A stretch of 64,000 nt of DNA, from the NCBI RefSeq assembly GCF_033118175.1, contig NC_083698.1, positions 67,487,001-67,551,000 of the forward strand. Direction: 5' to 3'. Position numbers and translations under genes: made by a program. The notes beneath the pieces were generated by a model, which did not search any database, was not told the origin of the DNA, and worked only from the letters and a program-made list of their open reading frames with translations. Source of the DNA: Dama dama (Eukaryota; Chordata; Mammalia; Artiodactyla; Cervidae). Below are positions 13,001 through 28,000 of this stretch, piece by piece (the stretch's first letter is position 1; each line of letters opens with the position of its first letter).

Positions 13001-16000
13001 GGAAGCAACTAGAAATTCTTCCTGTAGTGTTCCAAAAACTACAAAATTCATATATCTTCCACTTCATATTTTTATATCAGTAGCAAAATATATGCACTGA
13101 TAAAGAATTAACTATGATTTATTTTTTGTTTGTTTTTTAATTTTTTAATATAAATTTATTTATTTTAATTGGAGGCTAATTACTTTACAATATTGTAGTG
13201 GTTTTGCCATACGTTGACATGAATCCACCACAGGTGTACCTGTGTTCCCCATCCTGAACCTCCCTCCCACCTCCCTCCCCACCCCATCCCTCTGGATCAT
13301 CCCAGTGCACCAGCCCCAAGCACCCTGTCTCATGCATCGAACCTGGACTGGCGATTCATTTCACATATGATAATATACATGTTTCAATGCCATTCTCCCA
13401 AATCATCCCACCCTTACCCTCTCCCACAGAGTCCAAAAGACTGTTCTATACATCTCTGTCTCTTCTGCTGTCTCGCATATAGGGTTATCCTTACCATCTT
13501 TCTAAATTCCATATGTATGTGTTAGTATACTGTATTGGTGTTTTTCTTTCTGGCTTACTTCCGTCTGTATAATAGGCTCCAGTTTCATCCACCTCATTAG
13601 AACTGATTCAAATGTATTCTTTTTAATGGCTGAGTAATATTCCATTGAGTATATGTACCACAGCTTTCTTATCCATTCATCTGCTGATGGACATCTAGAT
13701 TGCTTCCATGTCCTGGCTATTGTAAACAGTGCTGTGATAAACACTGGGGTACACATGTCTCTTTCAGTTCTGGTTTCCTCGGTGTGTATGCCCAGCAGTG
13801 GGATTTCTGGGTCATATGGCAGTTCTATTTCCAGTTTTTTAAGAAATCTCCACACTGTTCTCCATAATGGCTGTACTAGTTTGCATTCCCACCAACAGTG
13901 TAAGAGGGTTCCCTTTTCTCCACACCCTCTCCAGCACTTATTGCTTGTAGACTTTCGGATAGCAGCCATTCTGACTGGCGTGAAATGGTACCTCATTGTG
14001 GTTTTGATTTGCATTTCTCTGATAATGAGTGATGTTGAGCATCTTTTCATGTGTTTGTTAGCCATCTGTAGGTCTTCTTTGGAGAAATGTCTATTTAGTT
14101 CTTTGGCCCATTTTTTGATTGGGTCGTTTATTTTTCTGGAATTGAGCTGCAGAAGTTGCTTGTATATTTTTGAGATTCTTAAAATAACGTTTTTTTTTAA
14201 TTCATTTAGCAAAATTAAGAAAATTTCATATGTTTTGTGATATCTATTCCACCAGAATGGTAACTCCATGAGGATAGGGACTTTGGCTCACTGTCAGGGA
14301 TTAGAACAGTACTCGCCACAAGGAAAGAGTCCCAATAAATATTGGATGATTAAGTGTTTTCCATTGCACTTCTTTCTATTCTGTTTTGTTTTCTCAACTA
14401 AATCTCAGGGAAATCTGCTCCCCGTATCCGATTGAACACCCCTACCATACACACATCTCCCGTGGAGCCATGTTCCCGACTTTTACATCACCCAAGGATC
14501 TCTACACTGGCATTAAAGCCCGAACCCAACAGCCGTTCCCTCCAACGGTGCCAACAAAGCCTTATGATACAACAGTTTTGAAGACAAGAGGTAATGTGAT
14601 TTGAAATCAGAACAATATTCATTCTTTTTATATTTGAACTTTATTCAATAATAAAATTAAACAAAGGACCCCATTACAGACTAAATCAAATTCTCTGCAG
14701 ACGCTCTTTACTTTTCTTTTTATACAGAGCTTCCTATGATATAACCAGAACCAAATGTAGAATTAGTTGCTTATATTCTACTTGTATTTTCAATGTTTAT
14801 TTCCTTCCCATTCTCTCTATGGTTTAGCTTTGACAAATTTCATTCTAGCTCAAGTGATCAGCACAAAGGACAACATTTGGCTCACAGGCTCAGTCTAGAC
14901 ATGCATGTAGCTGTTGTGATAAAACTGAAAATATCATCATTGAAATAAGACTCAGCAAGTAATAAGATCAATTTAATCAATTTCTTTGAACATTCTGGAG
15001 TGTCTTTTCGCAGATGCAAACCTTTGGGTCTTTCCAGATATGTTTCACTAAAAAGGATAGTAAGCTCGTACACTAGCCATCAATTCTATCCCATACTAGA
15101 CACCTCAAAACAGAGAATAAATCTATGGAGAAAGACAAGATACTAGAGGTCCAGTAACTGAAGATGACAAAAGAGGTACATAACAAACAGAGGTAAATAT
15201 TTGTTGAATGAACTTTGGTAAGACCCAAGAACTACACTATAATGCAGTTCCTCTGTACATGAATATTTGGACCCAATATAAGAAGAGAATACTGCCATCA
15301 TCAATATCAACCTCAGCATCTTATTAGGAGGCAGTAAATTTTGAAAAATATGGTGGTGTACTTAAGAGCATGGACTAGGGAGTCCAACTGCACAGGACTG
15401 GCTCTGCCATTTACTCACCACGGACCATGGGAAAGTTCCTTAACTTATCTGCCTCCACTTCCCAATCTGTAAAATGGAATATTCATGCCTACTTCATAGA
15501 TAATAGAGGTTGTGTTAGCAGCTACTATTTTTATTATATATTTTGCTATATATAATGATTTTAGTATGTGTAAAAGGTAGTGAAATCTATATCAAATATA
15601 TATATAGATATATATCTATATACATATGTATACACACATATATGTATATATGTGTGTACTATATTTTTGTATGTGTATATACACATAGGGTCAGGGTTAG
15701 GGTATATATGTGTATATACACATATATGTATATGTGTATATGTATATATATGTGTGTACTATGTATATATGTGTGTACTACTATTTAATTACATATTTTG
15801 CTATATATAATTTTAGTATGTGTAAAAGTAGTGAAAGCTATATCAAATATATATATAGATATATATCTATATACATATGTATACACACATGTATGTATAT
15901 ATGTATAGGATATCTAAGCAGTTGAAATTTTTATGATCTCATTAGGTAAATCATCAAAGTAAATTAACTTTTTCAATCCCTACATTTCATGCAAAGATGG

Positions 16001-19000
16001 GCTCAATACAGGACAGAAATGGTATGGACCTAACAGAACTAGAAGATATTAAGAAGAGGTGGCAAGAATACACAGAAGAACTGTACAAAAAAGATCTTCA
16101 CGACCCAGATAATCACAATGGTGTGATCATTCGTCTAGAGCCAGACATCCTGGAATGTGAAGTCAAGTGGGCCTTAGGAAGCATCACTACGAACAAAGCT
16201 AGTGGAGGTGATGGAATTCCAGTTGAGCTATTTCAAATCCTGAAAGATGTTGCTGTGAAAATGCTGCACTCAATATGCCAGCAAATTTAGAAAACTCAGC
16301 AGTGGCCACAGGACTGGAAAAGCTCAGTGTTCATTCCAATCCCAAAGAAAGGCAATGCCAAAGAATGCTCAAACTACAGCACAATTGCACTCATCTCACA
16401 CGCCAGTAAAGTAATGCCCAAAATTCTCCAAGCCAGGCTTCAGCAATACGTGAACCGAGGACTTCCAGATGTTCAAGCTGGTTTTAGAAAAGGCAGAGGA
16501 ACCAGAGATCAAATTGCCAACATCCGCTGGATCATCAAAAAAGCAAGAAAGTTCCAGAAAAACATCTATTTCTGCTTTATTGACTGTGCCAAAGCCTTTG
16601 ACTGTGTGGATCACAATAAACTATGGAAAATTCTGAAAGAGATGGGAATACCAGACCACCTGACCTGCCTCTTGAGAAATCTGTATGCAGATCAGGAAGC
16701 AACAGTTAGAACTGAACATGGAACAACAGACTGGATCCAAATAGGAAAGGGAGTATGTAAAGCTGTATATCGTCACCCTGCTTATCTAACTTCTATGCAG
16801 AGTACATCAGGAGAAACGCTGGGCTGGATGAAGCACAAGCTGGAGTCAAGATTACCGGGAGAAATGTCAATAACCTCGGATATGCAGATGATACCATCCT
16901 TATGGCAGAGAGTGAAGAGGAACTAAAAAGCCTCTTGATGAAAGTGAAAGAGGAGAGTGAAAAAGTTGGCTTAAAGCTCAACATTCAGAAAAGTTAAGAT
17001 CATGGCATCCAGTCCCATCACTTCATGGCAAATAGATGGGGAAACCGTGGAAGCAGTGTCAGGCTTTATTTTTTGGGGTTCCAAAATCACTGCAGATGGT
17101 GATTGCAGCCATGAAATTAAAAGACACTTACTCTTTGGAAGGAAAGTTATGACCAACCTAGATAGCATTTTAAAAGGCAGAGACATTACTTTGTCAACAA
17201 AGGTCCATCTTGTCAAGGCTATGGTTTTTCCAGCGGTCATGTATGGATGTGAGATATGGATGTCATATGGATGTAAGATATGGATGTCATATGGATGTCT
17301 TTCTTTATAGAAAGAAAGCTGAAGAATTGATGCTTTTGAACTATGGTGTTGGAGAAGACTCTTGAGAGTCCCTTGGACTGCAAGGAGATCCAACCAGTCC
17401 ATCCTAAAGGAGATCAGTCCTGGGTGTTCATTGGAAGGACTGATGTTGAAGCTGAAACTCCAATACTTTGGCCACCTGATGCAAAGAGCTGACTCATTGG
17501 AAAAGACCCTGATGCTGGGAAAGATTGAGGGCAGGAGGAGAAGGGGATGACAGAGGATGAGATGGTTGGATGGCATCACTGATTCAATGGTCATGAGTTT
17601 GGGTGAACTCCGGGAGTTGGTGATGGACAGGGAGACCAGGCATGCTGTGGTTCATGGGGTCGCAAAGAGTCGGACACAACTGAGCGACTGAACTGAAATT
17701 AGTTAATTTCTGAAATTACATGAAGTGCATATGATTAGGAAGAAATCACACAAATATGTGTTGAATTTATAAAAACACTTTTCACTGCAGTCGTAGACCA
17801 GGAATTGAAGAAATAAGTTACCAGCTTAATCTTCTGGTTCAAGCATCTACTAACTGGTCAACCCTTAATTAAGGGTTATGAGTATATTATTCTCTATTAT
17901 TATTATAATAGTAATAATCCCAATAACCCTAATAAATAAATAAAACCTTTCCAGGAACTAGTACTACCTTGGGTTTTCTACTCTTCCACTTATTTTAACT
18001 CTTCTTTTCTAGAAATAAATAGAATCTAGGTTAAGAGAGAAGCTCTAGAACCAGATTGCCTAAATTTGAATTATTGCACTTATTCATTGTGTGACCTTGG
18101 GAAAATTGCTGATTTTCCTTGTGCCTCAATTTCCTTATTTGTTAAAATGGAAATAATAGTACCTTCCTCATAGCACTCAGTATAATACTAGCAGTATAAT
18201 ACTAACATTATAATAAGTGTTCACTAAATGCCAGCCTTTGTTCTTATTACACATGGTGATGGGTGTTCAGAGCATGCTTTAATGTGGAGTTTATCACAGG
18301 ACCAGAGGAAGCCAGGCTGTATTTGGTAAAGCTTCTCCAGCTACCACCAATACCTAAAAAGTTGTATTCTTTAAATGTTCTATTTAAATACTTCTTTTGG
18401 TAAGCATGTACTCATTCCATTTCTTGATATTTAAACAGAGAAAACCTAAAACAGGTGGTATAGAAATGTATTTGCTGAGTCTTCAGAGACCAAAAAGAGT
18501 ATCTAGGAAGAGATTTATGATTTACCTAAGAATCCCTTTTCCTATGATTTACTTAAATCACCTTTAAAAAAAAAAAAAAAAACAAGAAAGGAGCAGGACT
18601 GCTGCCCCCTCAATCTGCTGAAGGCACCAGGCTTAAAGACTCATTCTTGCTCTGCGTGGCCCACATGCTGTTCACTAAGGGCAAGAGTTCAAACAGAGCT
18701 ATAACTGTAAAGCTCAAATGTGCACCCACGTTCCTCTCTATTATCTTATTTGTATTTATTGCACCCATAAATCCTATTAATTAAAAGGCTGCTTCTCTGG
18801 AAAATTTCAGGTAACCCTTACAGATATGAACTGCTTGATTTTCCGACGGATTCCAAGAAGAAAGCATTGGTTTGGCCAGGTCAGCAAGTATATTTTGACG
18901 TAAGTATCTTTTTAAATGTGTGTTTAAAACAAAGTAATTAAAAGATGCTTTTGCTTTCTATGGTTATAAAAATCCAAAAGATAGATTACTTTTATTTTCT

Positions 19001-22000
19001 ATACAGATGGAAACATTGAGATTTTGACCATGATTCACATTTTTTATTTGTTTTCTTAACTGATTTTATGTAACATTTTATGTAACATTTCCATATGTAC
19101 AAAAAGTTCCCTGCAAAATGAAGTAAACGAGGACTATAGATCATTCACTGTCTCTGCAACTCTGTTATTATGATTCATAATATATCAAGTAACTTCAAAT
19201 ATACATAGAGTAAATGGGAGGTTTACAGAAAGATTTGCAATTTAATGTGCCAATTACAGTAGTACCTTTGTGCAGAATCAAAAATAAAATAAAACAGTAG
19301 CCACCATTTATTAAGAAATTGCTACACCCTAACTTCTTTATATATAGGGTGTCATTTGGCCCTTACAACACACTCAAAAGGTTAGTATGATCATCCCCAT
19401 TTTATAAATGAGGAAACTGAGGCTCAAGGAGTTGGTAACTATCTCACAATCATAGAACTCAGGCTCATGAGACTCCAGTCTCTGTTCTTAACCTCTGTAC
19501 CATGACTCCACATAGTAAAAAGAGAACACTTTGAAATCATGAAGGAAAACATATATTTGAAAATAATAATAGCTAACATTCACTGGCCAGTTAGTTTGTG
19601 AGAGGCAATACCAAATGTTTTCCATATATTATGTCCTTGCATCTAGTAGTCTGTGAAGTAGGCAAGAAATAATGATGGAAACCTAGAAACATTTGAATTT
19701 CTCTGGGGAGGATTACTGTGGCAGGCCAGAGTGTGGTCATTGCAATGTCATACAGTCATCTATGAAGCAATTTCCTGTTTGTTTTTTGTAAAGTTATGTA
19801 TGTCAAGAAAAATCCTTCAAGAATCATCTATCTGACCAGATGACTTTTATTCTTTCAAGCAAAATCTGTATCAAAGTAACCTAGAAATATGAGAAGTTCT
19901 TCTTCTTTCAATTCCTCTCATTTCTACCTGCTTATTAAAATACTGCTGTAACTCATGTCACCCCCCCCCCCCCTTGGCAATCTTGATTAGCACCCCTTTA
20001 CCTGAGTGTGAATTCCAGTGCTTTAATGCTACAATGACCCTTTGGTTCTGGCGTTCCCTCCTCTCTTCCTTCTCACAGCCTGGCTCTGTTCGCTGGTCCC
20101 TGAGCAGGTTCATGGCCACTGCCTCTTCCTGAAATGCTCTCTTCTCTGTCATCTCAGACTTGCTCTTTCTTCAAGGCTCAGCTCAACCCTCATTGTTTCT
20201 GTTGCATAGCAGAGAGTGAACCAAATTAGGAAAACTGTGTTCTAGTTCCTGCTTGTATCTGCCATTTGCTCTCTAATGGGCATGCTCTCTATTCACTGTC
20301 TTGCTGCCTTTGCCTTTCCTCCATTCTGTCCCAGGCAGCCTTCCTCCTACCATGCATCCTCCTATGCCTTCAACTTTCTCTGTTCCAAAGTCCTAACTAG
20401 ATAACAAAGAAATGTATCTCTGCCACTGTCTTATTTGCTCTCCCTCCTCTGTTCATTTCATATGCAAATGACAAAGTTCCTAATCATGGCTTCTTAATGT
20501 AAAAACGGTGCTGACACAATGACATGAAATATGATCCAATAAAGATCCAATGTGTCCCCAATGTTAATGTCTCTCCAAAGAGCAAAGTGGTCTCCATAAT
20601 AGACCTCTTCTCTCCATTAAACCTTAGTAAGCCCCACCACTCAAGACTAAAACAACATATTATATATAGTGCTTTGTTTTAACATGTTATGACTGTATTA
20701 ATTCCTGTTATTTTAATGCAATTTATGGAGTTTTTGGTGCCTAGCCCAGGGCACTTAGAAGCTGGTGCATAGTTTTGCTTGTATCTGGTATTCAGTAAAT
20801 GTTTATTAAATAATTTACAAGTTTCATAGATTTTTGTTGTTGTTGTTGTTGTTTTTCTTTTTTTTCCCATTTATTTTTATTAGTTGGAGGCTAATTACTT
20901 TACAGTATTGTAGTGGGTTTTGTCATACATTGACATGAATCAGCCATGGATTTACATGTATTCCCTGTCCCGATCCCCCCTCCCACTTCCCTCTCTACCC
21001 AATTCCTCTGGGTCTTCCCAGTGCACCAGGCCCGAGCACTTGTCTCATGCATCCAGCCTGGGCTGGTGATCTGTTTCACCCTAGATAATATACATGTTTC
21101 GATGTTGTTTTCTCGAAACATCCCACCTTCGCCCTCTCCCACAGAGTCCCAAAGTCTGTTCTGTACATCTGTGTCTCTTTTTCTGTTTTGCATATAGGGT
21201 TATTGTTACCATCTTTCTAAATTCCATATATATGTGTTAGTATACTGTATTGGTCTTTATCTTTCTGGCTTACTTCACTCTGTATAATGGGCTCCAGTTT
21301 CATCCATCTCACTAGAACTGATTCAAATGTATTCTTTTTAATGGCTGAGTAATATTCCATGGTATATATGTACCACACTGAAATACAGAGGGTCATAAGA
21401 GACTACTACCAGCAGCTCTATGCCAATAAAATGGACAACTTGGAAGAAATGGACAAATTCTTAGAAAAGTATAACTTTCCGAAACTGAACCAGAAAGAAA
21501 TAGAAAATCTTAACAGACCCATCACAAGCAAGGAAATCAAAACTGTAATCAGAAATCTTCCAGGAAACAAAAACTGAGGACCAGATGGCTTCACAGCTGA
21601 ATTCTACCAAAAATTTAGAGAAGAGCTAACACCTATCTTACTCAAACTCTTCCAGAAAATTGCAGAAGAAGGTAAACTTCCAAATTCATTCTATGAGGCC
21701 ACCATCACCCTAATTCCAAAACCAGACAAAGATGCCACAAAAAAAGAAAACTACATGCCAATATCACTGATGAACATAGATGCAAAAATCCTTAACAAAA
21801 TTCTAGCCAATGGAATCCAACAACATATTAAAAAAATCATACATCATGACCAAGTGGGCTTTATCCCAGGAATGCAAGGATTCTTTAATATCTGCAAATC
21901 AATCAATGTAATATACCACATTAACAAATTGAAAGATAAAAACCATATGATTATCTCAATAGATGCAGAAAAAGCCTTTGACAAAATTCAACATCCTTTT

Positions 22001-25000
22001 ATGATTAAAACTCTCCAGAAAGCAGCAATAGAAGGAACATACCTCAACATAATAAAAGCTATATATGACAAACCCACAGCAAGCATTACCCTCAATGGTG
22101 AAAAATTGAAAGCATTTCCCGTGAAATCAGGAACAAGACAAGGGTACCCACTCTCACCACTACTATTCAACATAGTGTTGGAAGTTTTGGCCACAGCAAT
22201 CAGAGCAGAAAAAGAAGTAAAAGGAATCCAGATAGGAAAAGAAGAAGTGAAACTCTCGCTGTTTGCAGATGACATGATCCTCTACATAGAAAACCCTAAA
22301 GACTCTACCAGAAAATTACTAGAGCTAATCAACGAATATAGTAAAGTTGCAGGATATAAAATTAACACACAGAAATCCCTTGCATTCCTATACACTAACA
22401 ATGAGAAAACAGAAAGAGAAATTAAGGAAACAATACCATTCACCATTGCAACAAAAAAAGTAAAATGCTTAGGAGTATATCTACCTAAAGAAACAAAAGA
22501 CCTATACATAGAAAACTATAAAACACTGATGAAAGAAATCAAAGAGGACACAAACAGATGGAGAAATATACCGTGTTCGTGGATTGGAAGAATCAATATT
22601 GTTAAAAATGGCTATACTACCCAAAGCAATCTATAGATTCAATGCAATCCCTATCAAGCTACCAACGGTATTTTTCACAGAACTAGACCAAAGAATTTCA
22701 CAATTTGTATGGAAATACAAAAAACCTCGAATAGCCAAAGTAATCTTGAGAAAGAAGAATGGAACTGGAGGAATCAACCTGCCTGACTTCAGACTCTACT
22801 ACAAAGCCACAGACATCAAGACAGTATGGTACTGGCACAAAGACAGAAATATAGATCAATGGAACAGAATAGAAAGCCCAGAGTTTCATAGATTTTTATC
22901 AGCTCTGTTGGGAATGTAACAACCATTTATATAGCACTCCTCCTCTGAGAATATATTCCAAATTCTAAACAACTAACAAGGCTATGGTTTTTCCAGTAGT
23001 CATGTATGGATGTGAGAGTTGGACTATGAAGAAAGCTGAGTGCTGAAGAATTGATGCTTTTGAACTGTGGTGTTGGGGAAGACTCTTGAGAGCCCCTTGA
23101 ACTGCAAGGAGATCCAACCAGTCCATCCTAAAGAAGATCAGTCCTGGGTGTTCATTGGAAGGACTGATGTTTAAGCTGAAACTCCAATACTTTGGCCACC
23201 TGATGCGAAGAGCTGACTCATTTGAAAAGACCCTGATGCTGGGAAGGATTGAGGGCAGGAGGAGAAGGGGATGACAGAGGATGAGATGGTTGGATGGCAT
23301 CACCGACTCAATGGGCATGGGTTTGGGTAGACTCTGGCAGTTGGTGATAGACAGGGAGGCCTGTCATGCTGCGGTTCATGGGGTCACAAAGAGTCGTACA
23401 CGACTGAGCAATTGAACTGAACTGAAACAACTAACATACTCCATTGTAGACTCAGAGTGTCTGCTGAGATGTTAACATCTCAGAAATTGGAATTTCTTTC
23501 TACTCTGTACTTACCTTCCATATTAGAGCCTAACTTTCACCTGTGAATAGTATATTCAAACTAAAGTGAAAGTGATAGTCACTCAGTAGCATCCAACTCT
23601 GTGATAGCCCGCCAGGCTCCTTTGTCCATGGAATTCTCCAGGCAAGAATACTGGAGTGGGTAGCCATTCCTTTCTCCATGGGATCTTCTTGAGCCTTGAT
23701 CAAACCTGGGTTTGCAGGTTGATCTGCATGCATTACAGGCAGATTCTTTACCATCCAAGCCACCAGGAAGCCCCCATATTCAACCAATAAATACCTATTG
23801 AGTGAATGATCCCCCGCAATCCCTCTGTCACTGTTCTGGCAGTATTACATTACCTGACACACTAAAAACTGGCTAAGTCTCCACTCTGAAAAGTTTCCTG
23901 ACCCTTTAAACTCTTCCCAAGATAACTCAGGCTACAATAAAATCTTACATTCCCTATTTTCTTCCTTTGTGCCTGTGATTGCATTTCAGTAGATCCCTGC
24001 TGTTAGATAGACCAAATTGTTGTTCTTCAGTCACTGTCATGTCCAACTCTTTGCGACCCCATGAACTGCAGCACCCCATGAACTGAAGACTTCCTTGTCC
24101 TTCACTCTCCCCTGGAGTATGTTCAAACTCATGTCCATTGAGTCGATGCCATCCAACTATCTCATCCTCTGTTGCCCCCTTCTCCTCCTGCTGTCAATCT
24201 TTCCCAGCATCAGAGTCTTTTCCAAAGAGTTGGCTCTTCGCATCAGGTGGCCAAAGTATTGAAGCTTCAGCATCAGTTCTTCCAGTTAGTATTTGGGGTT
24301 GGTGTCCTTTAGGATTGATTGGTTTGATCTCCTTGCAGTCCAAGGGACTCTCAAGAGTCTTCTCCAGCACCACAATTCAAAAGCATCAACTTTTTGGGCC
24401 AGATTAAGACACAGAATTAATCTTGCCCCTCAGAACAATATTTGAAATAAGCTGGCTTTGCAAATCATGATAAATAAATAAAGAGGTTTTATTTAGCCCG
24501 GGATAGGCAGGCCACATAATTGTGAAAGGTTTATAGAGCTGGTTATTTAATACTTCTTGAGACAGATTTTTTACCAAGTGGCTTTTATCATGACTACTGT
24601 AGGTATGTAAATAGGGTTCCCTCCAACCTTACAGTGTTGCGGTGAGCAGCACTGACCTTAGGCCCAGGAACTTTAGAATGCCCGTGCTTTATAAGGCCCA
24701 GCTCTGGCTAACTGTGCCCCTCCTTGTGGGGCAGAAAGTTTATGGGAACAAGAGGATGTGTCCATCTGAACCTGTACTCCCCAGTCTCTTGCCCCAGATT
24801 GATGCTGGACTGCACATTCCCTGACAAGTGGCTTTGAACCAGTTTCGGCCTTTACGGAGTCTCTTCCCCAGCTCCATCCTCCTAGGGGTTGACAGTGCTG
24901 CCAAGCTACTATATCCCTCTAGGCCAAACGGGTGGCCAAGAGGTGGCTGTGTGCTGGAAGGGGCGGTAATAGGTATATGGAACTTGAACTTAAGGGATAG

Positions 25001-28000
25001 GTACCCTCATATAAAAGGCACCTCATAGTTTGGGGTGGAAGTGGGGGTAAGAAAGTGAGGTAAGAAAGCAGTCAGGGGCCAGGGGCTAGCAGTTGGCTCT
25101 TTCTGAACCACCATGTCCCAGTGCAATACTTGGGACAGTCTAAAGACTTGCAATAGTCTAAGAAGTCTAAATTTGAACCTGGTCTTCCAGGTTGTTATGA
25201 AAGTATCTTATCAAGGTAGGAGAATGAAACATACTTATTTAACAGTTTATTTGCTTGATTTACAAATTGAACTATTTAGACTAATGGAATGTGGGCTCTC
25301 ATTGTACTCAAATCCCAGGACCTGCAAATGTTAAGGGTGGGCCTGGCTGTAAGGACAAGTTCACAAGGTTCAAGCAACATTTATTCCACACTTCCCACCA
25401 CCCCATCTCTGCCCCTGCTGTTCCTTTAGCCTCTCCATCTCTGCAGGCCACTCAAGGCCTACTTTCTGCGGTGTCACCTAAGATGGTCTCTTGTCTCCTC
25501 CCACCCTGTGCTTCCAGCACCACTTCCCTATTCAGCTGGAATCAATTTCTCCCTCCTCTGAACTTCCAAATTATTTTGTCTTAACTTCTCCTGTAGCGAA
25601 GAGTTGCTGTCCATCTTATAGTCATTTATGTTCACGCCTTATCTCCCCTTCTAGCCAATATACTCCTCAATGACAAGATTTGTTTCTGAGCCATCCATGT
25701 GTCTGCCACTACCTTACACATGTAGGTGCTCTGTAAATATGTATTGAAAATCATCAATCTGAGAAAAAGTAAGTAAACAAAAAGACAACAGTGAAACCCA
25801 TTCATTCACTTTTATGTGCATATCTCCTTTTGAAAATATAAAACTCTATTTGTAAAGCAGTTATGTCTACAGAATGAAATTTTTATTTGCATTTGAGTGA
25901 GTTAGCCTTCATCGGAAATTCACAAATGGTATCATATAGTGTCATGTTAGGCAGGGAAGGAGAAGTAGGAGGCACACAATTTTGGCTGTACCTCAGAGTC
26001 CTTTATCTCTCTAATAAAATTTCATTGCATTTCTCTAAAATATACTTTTAGACGCCCTGCTAAAGTAAAGGAATTTTCAAAAAGACCTCCTTTGATAAAA
26101 ATACTGTGTTTAACTCTAAATACAGTTTAGGTTACAGTTGCAGAATCTTAGTAATTAATGAAGGAAAAGTATTATGATCTTTTCTAACAGCAATGACCTT
26201 TTATACTCATTTTCTAGCTTCCTAAATGTGTTGAGAAAAACAAGCCAGTGTTCTACCCAAAACCACCTAAAACCTTCGCTCCTAACACTTCTTTAAACTC
26301 ATGGGACCCTATTACTTCTCTAAGAGAAGTCAACATACAAAGAAATCTCGAGAGGTCCCACTGGATCACTTCATATAATCATGACTTTACAGGTATGAGT
26401 TCACTTTAATGAGTAAAAAGAACAAACTTAGAATATTTAACAAGTGCTATTACAGCTTTATCTTCTAATATTTCCCCCTGATTTCTTAATCTAAGTAGCA
26501 ATAGGAATAAGGTGGGTGGTAAGTTCCTCTTAGAGGGTAATTAGAAAGTTAAGTTTGTTTTCATTTTTTATCATTTCTAATTATATTACAAAAGGGAACA
26601 GGTTAAGTGTTTCTATAAAAAAGGTATAAATTTACATAGCATTCTTCATTTACTTTAACAAAATAATAAGATGTGATGTTTCCATTAAGGTCTGGGGCCC
26701 ATGAATCCCCTTGAACTGGATGATTACCATGAAAAGGAGGTAGCAGAGTTAACTGGACAGATAGGATTTGACCCAGAGCCTGTAAGTAATTGCAGTCAAC
26801 TCTCAGTTATTTAGGGGGAAAGTATCTAGATTTGGGGGCTTCCCAGGTGGCTCAGTGGGTAAAGAATCCACCTGCAATGCAGGAGACGTGGGTGCAATCA
26901 CTGTGTTAGGAAGATCGCCTGGAGGAGGGCATGGCAATCCACTCCAGTATTCTTGCCTGGGGAATGCTACTGAAAGAGGAGCCTGACAGGCTACAGTCCA
27001 TACGGTCCCAAAGAGTCAGACACAACTGAAGTGACTGTGCACACATGCATGCACACATCTAGGTTTGGGCTCCTTCTTGCTTTACTCACTTTTTATTTGC
27101 TTCCTGAATATTAGTGACCAAGCCAGCAAAGGGAAAATTTAACTCAGTTCAGAAGTTAATTCTGAATTGATTCGAACTTGTCCACTATTTTGAAGAACAA
27201 GCAAGTTTTCTTATCTTCATCACATGGGTGCATGCTACGTCACTTCAGTTGTGTCCGACTTTTTGCGGCCCTATGGACTGCAGCCTGCCAGGCTCCTCTG
27301 TCTATGGGAGTCTCCAGGCAGGAACACTGGAGTGGGTTGCCATGCCCTCCGTCAGGGGACTTCCAGACCCAGGGATCAAACCCATGTCTCCTGATGTCTC
27401 CTGCACTGACAGGCAGGTTCTTTACCACTAGCGCTGGCTGTTAAGTCCTTTCTTCATCACAGTACTGGGTTATCTTTGTTTTATTTTGTTTTACAGATTT
27501 TCTACTATGCTACTGTTACTAAAATTTACAAAGGAATTGGTTTATGAACATTTACCTAGTAATAAATGTGATTCTTAATAAATTCTGTGAATCTTTGCAT
27601 ATTATATATCTTGCATATTTTCACTGCTTTTGAAGAAATAAAGGCTTCCTCCTGATATCCACAATAATTGAGAGTTGGCTGAATTACAAACAAAAGCCAA
27701 TAAATTCTCTGCAAATAACAAGAGATTTCTTAATTGATTATGTGAAATGTCCTAAAAGAAATGATCAAGCCCTTTAGTGATAGAAGTTATAATCTCTTAG
27801 CTTAATTATGCAAGTGAAATAAAATGACCTAATAGGATACATTTATGTTGTTTTATTTGGACCTAAATTTTATCCTCTAAAACTCAGTTTTTTAAACAAG
27901 ATTAATATTTCCAAAGATGTAGGTTGTGGAAAGACACCTAAAAAACAATGATAAGGTATTTCAACATGAACTCTTTTTAGACTGAATGAACACATTTACT

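Noticed and set aside
13653..14240. 195-codon + strand frame
   Set aside because: It is the antisense of L1 ORF2 (C-terminal part), which explains the long open frame.
15688..15702. Interstitial telomere repeat
   Set aside because: Only GGGTCAGGGTTAGGG, fewer than three units, within a TG/TA microsatellite.
15543..15788. 81-codon Tyr/Ile/Cys-rich protein
   Set aside because: Translation of a TA/TG microsatellite.
16327..16926. Functional reverse transcriptase gene
   Set aside because: It is a decayed BovB copy: motif A and YADD fall in different frames and stops interrupt it.
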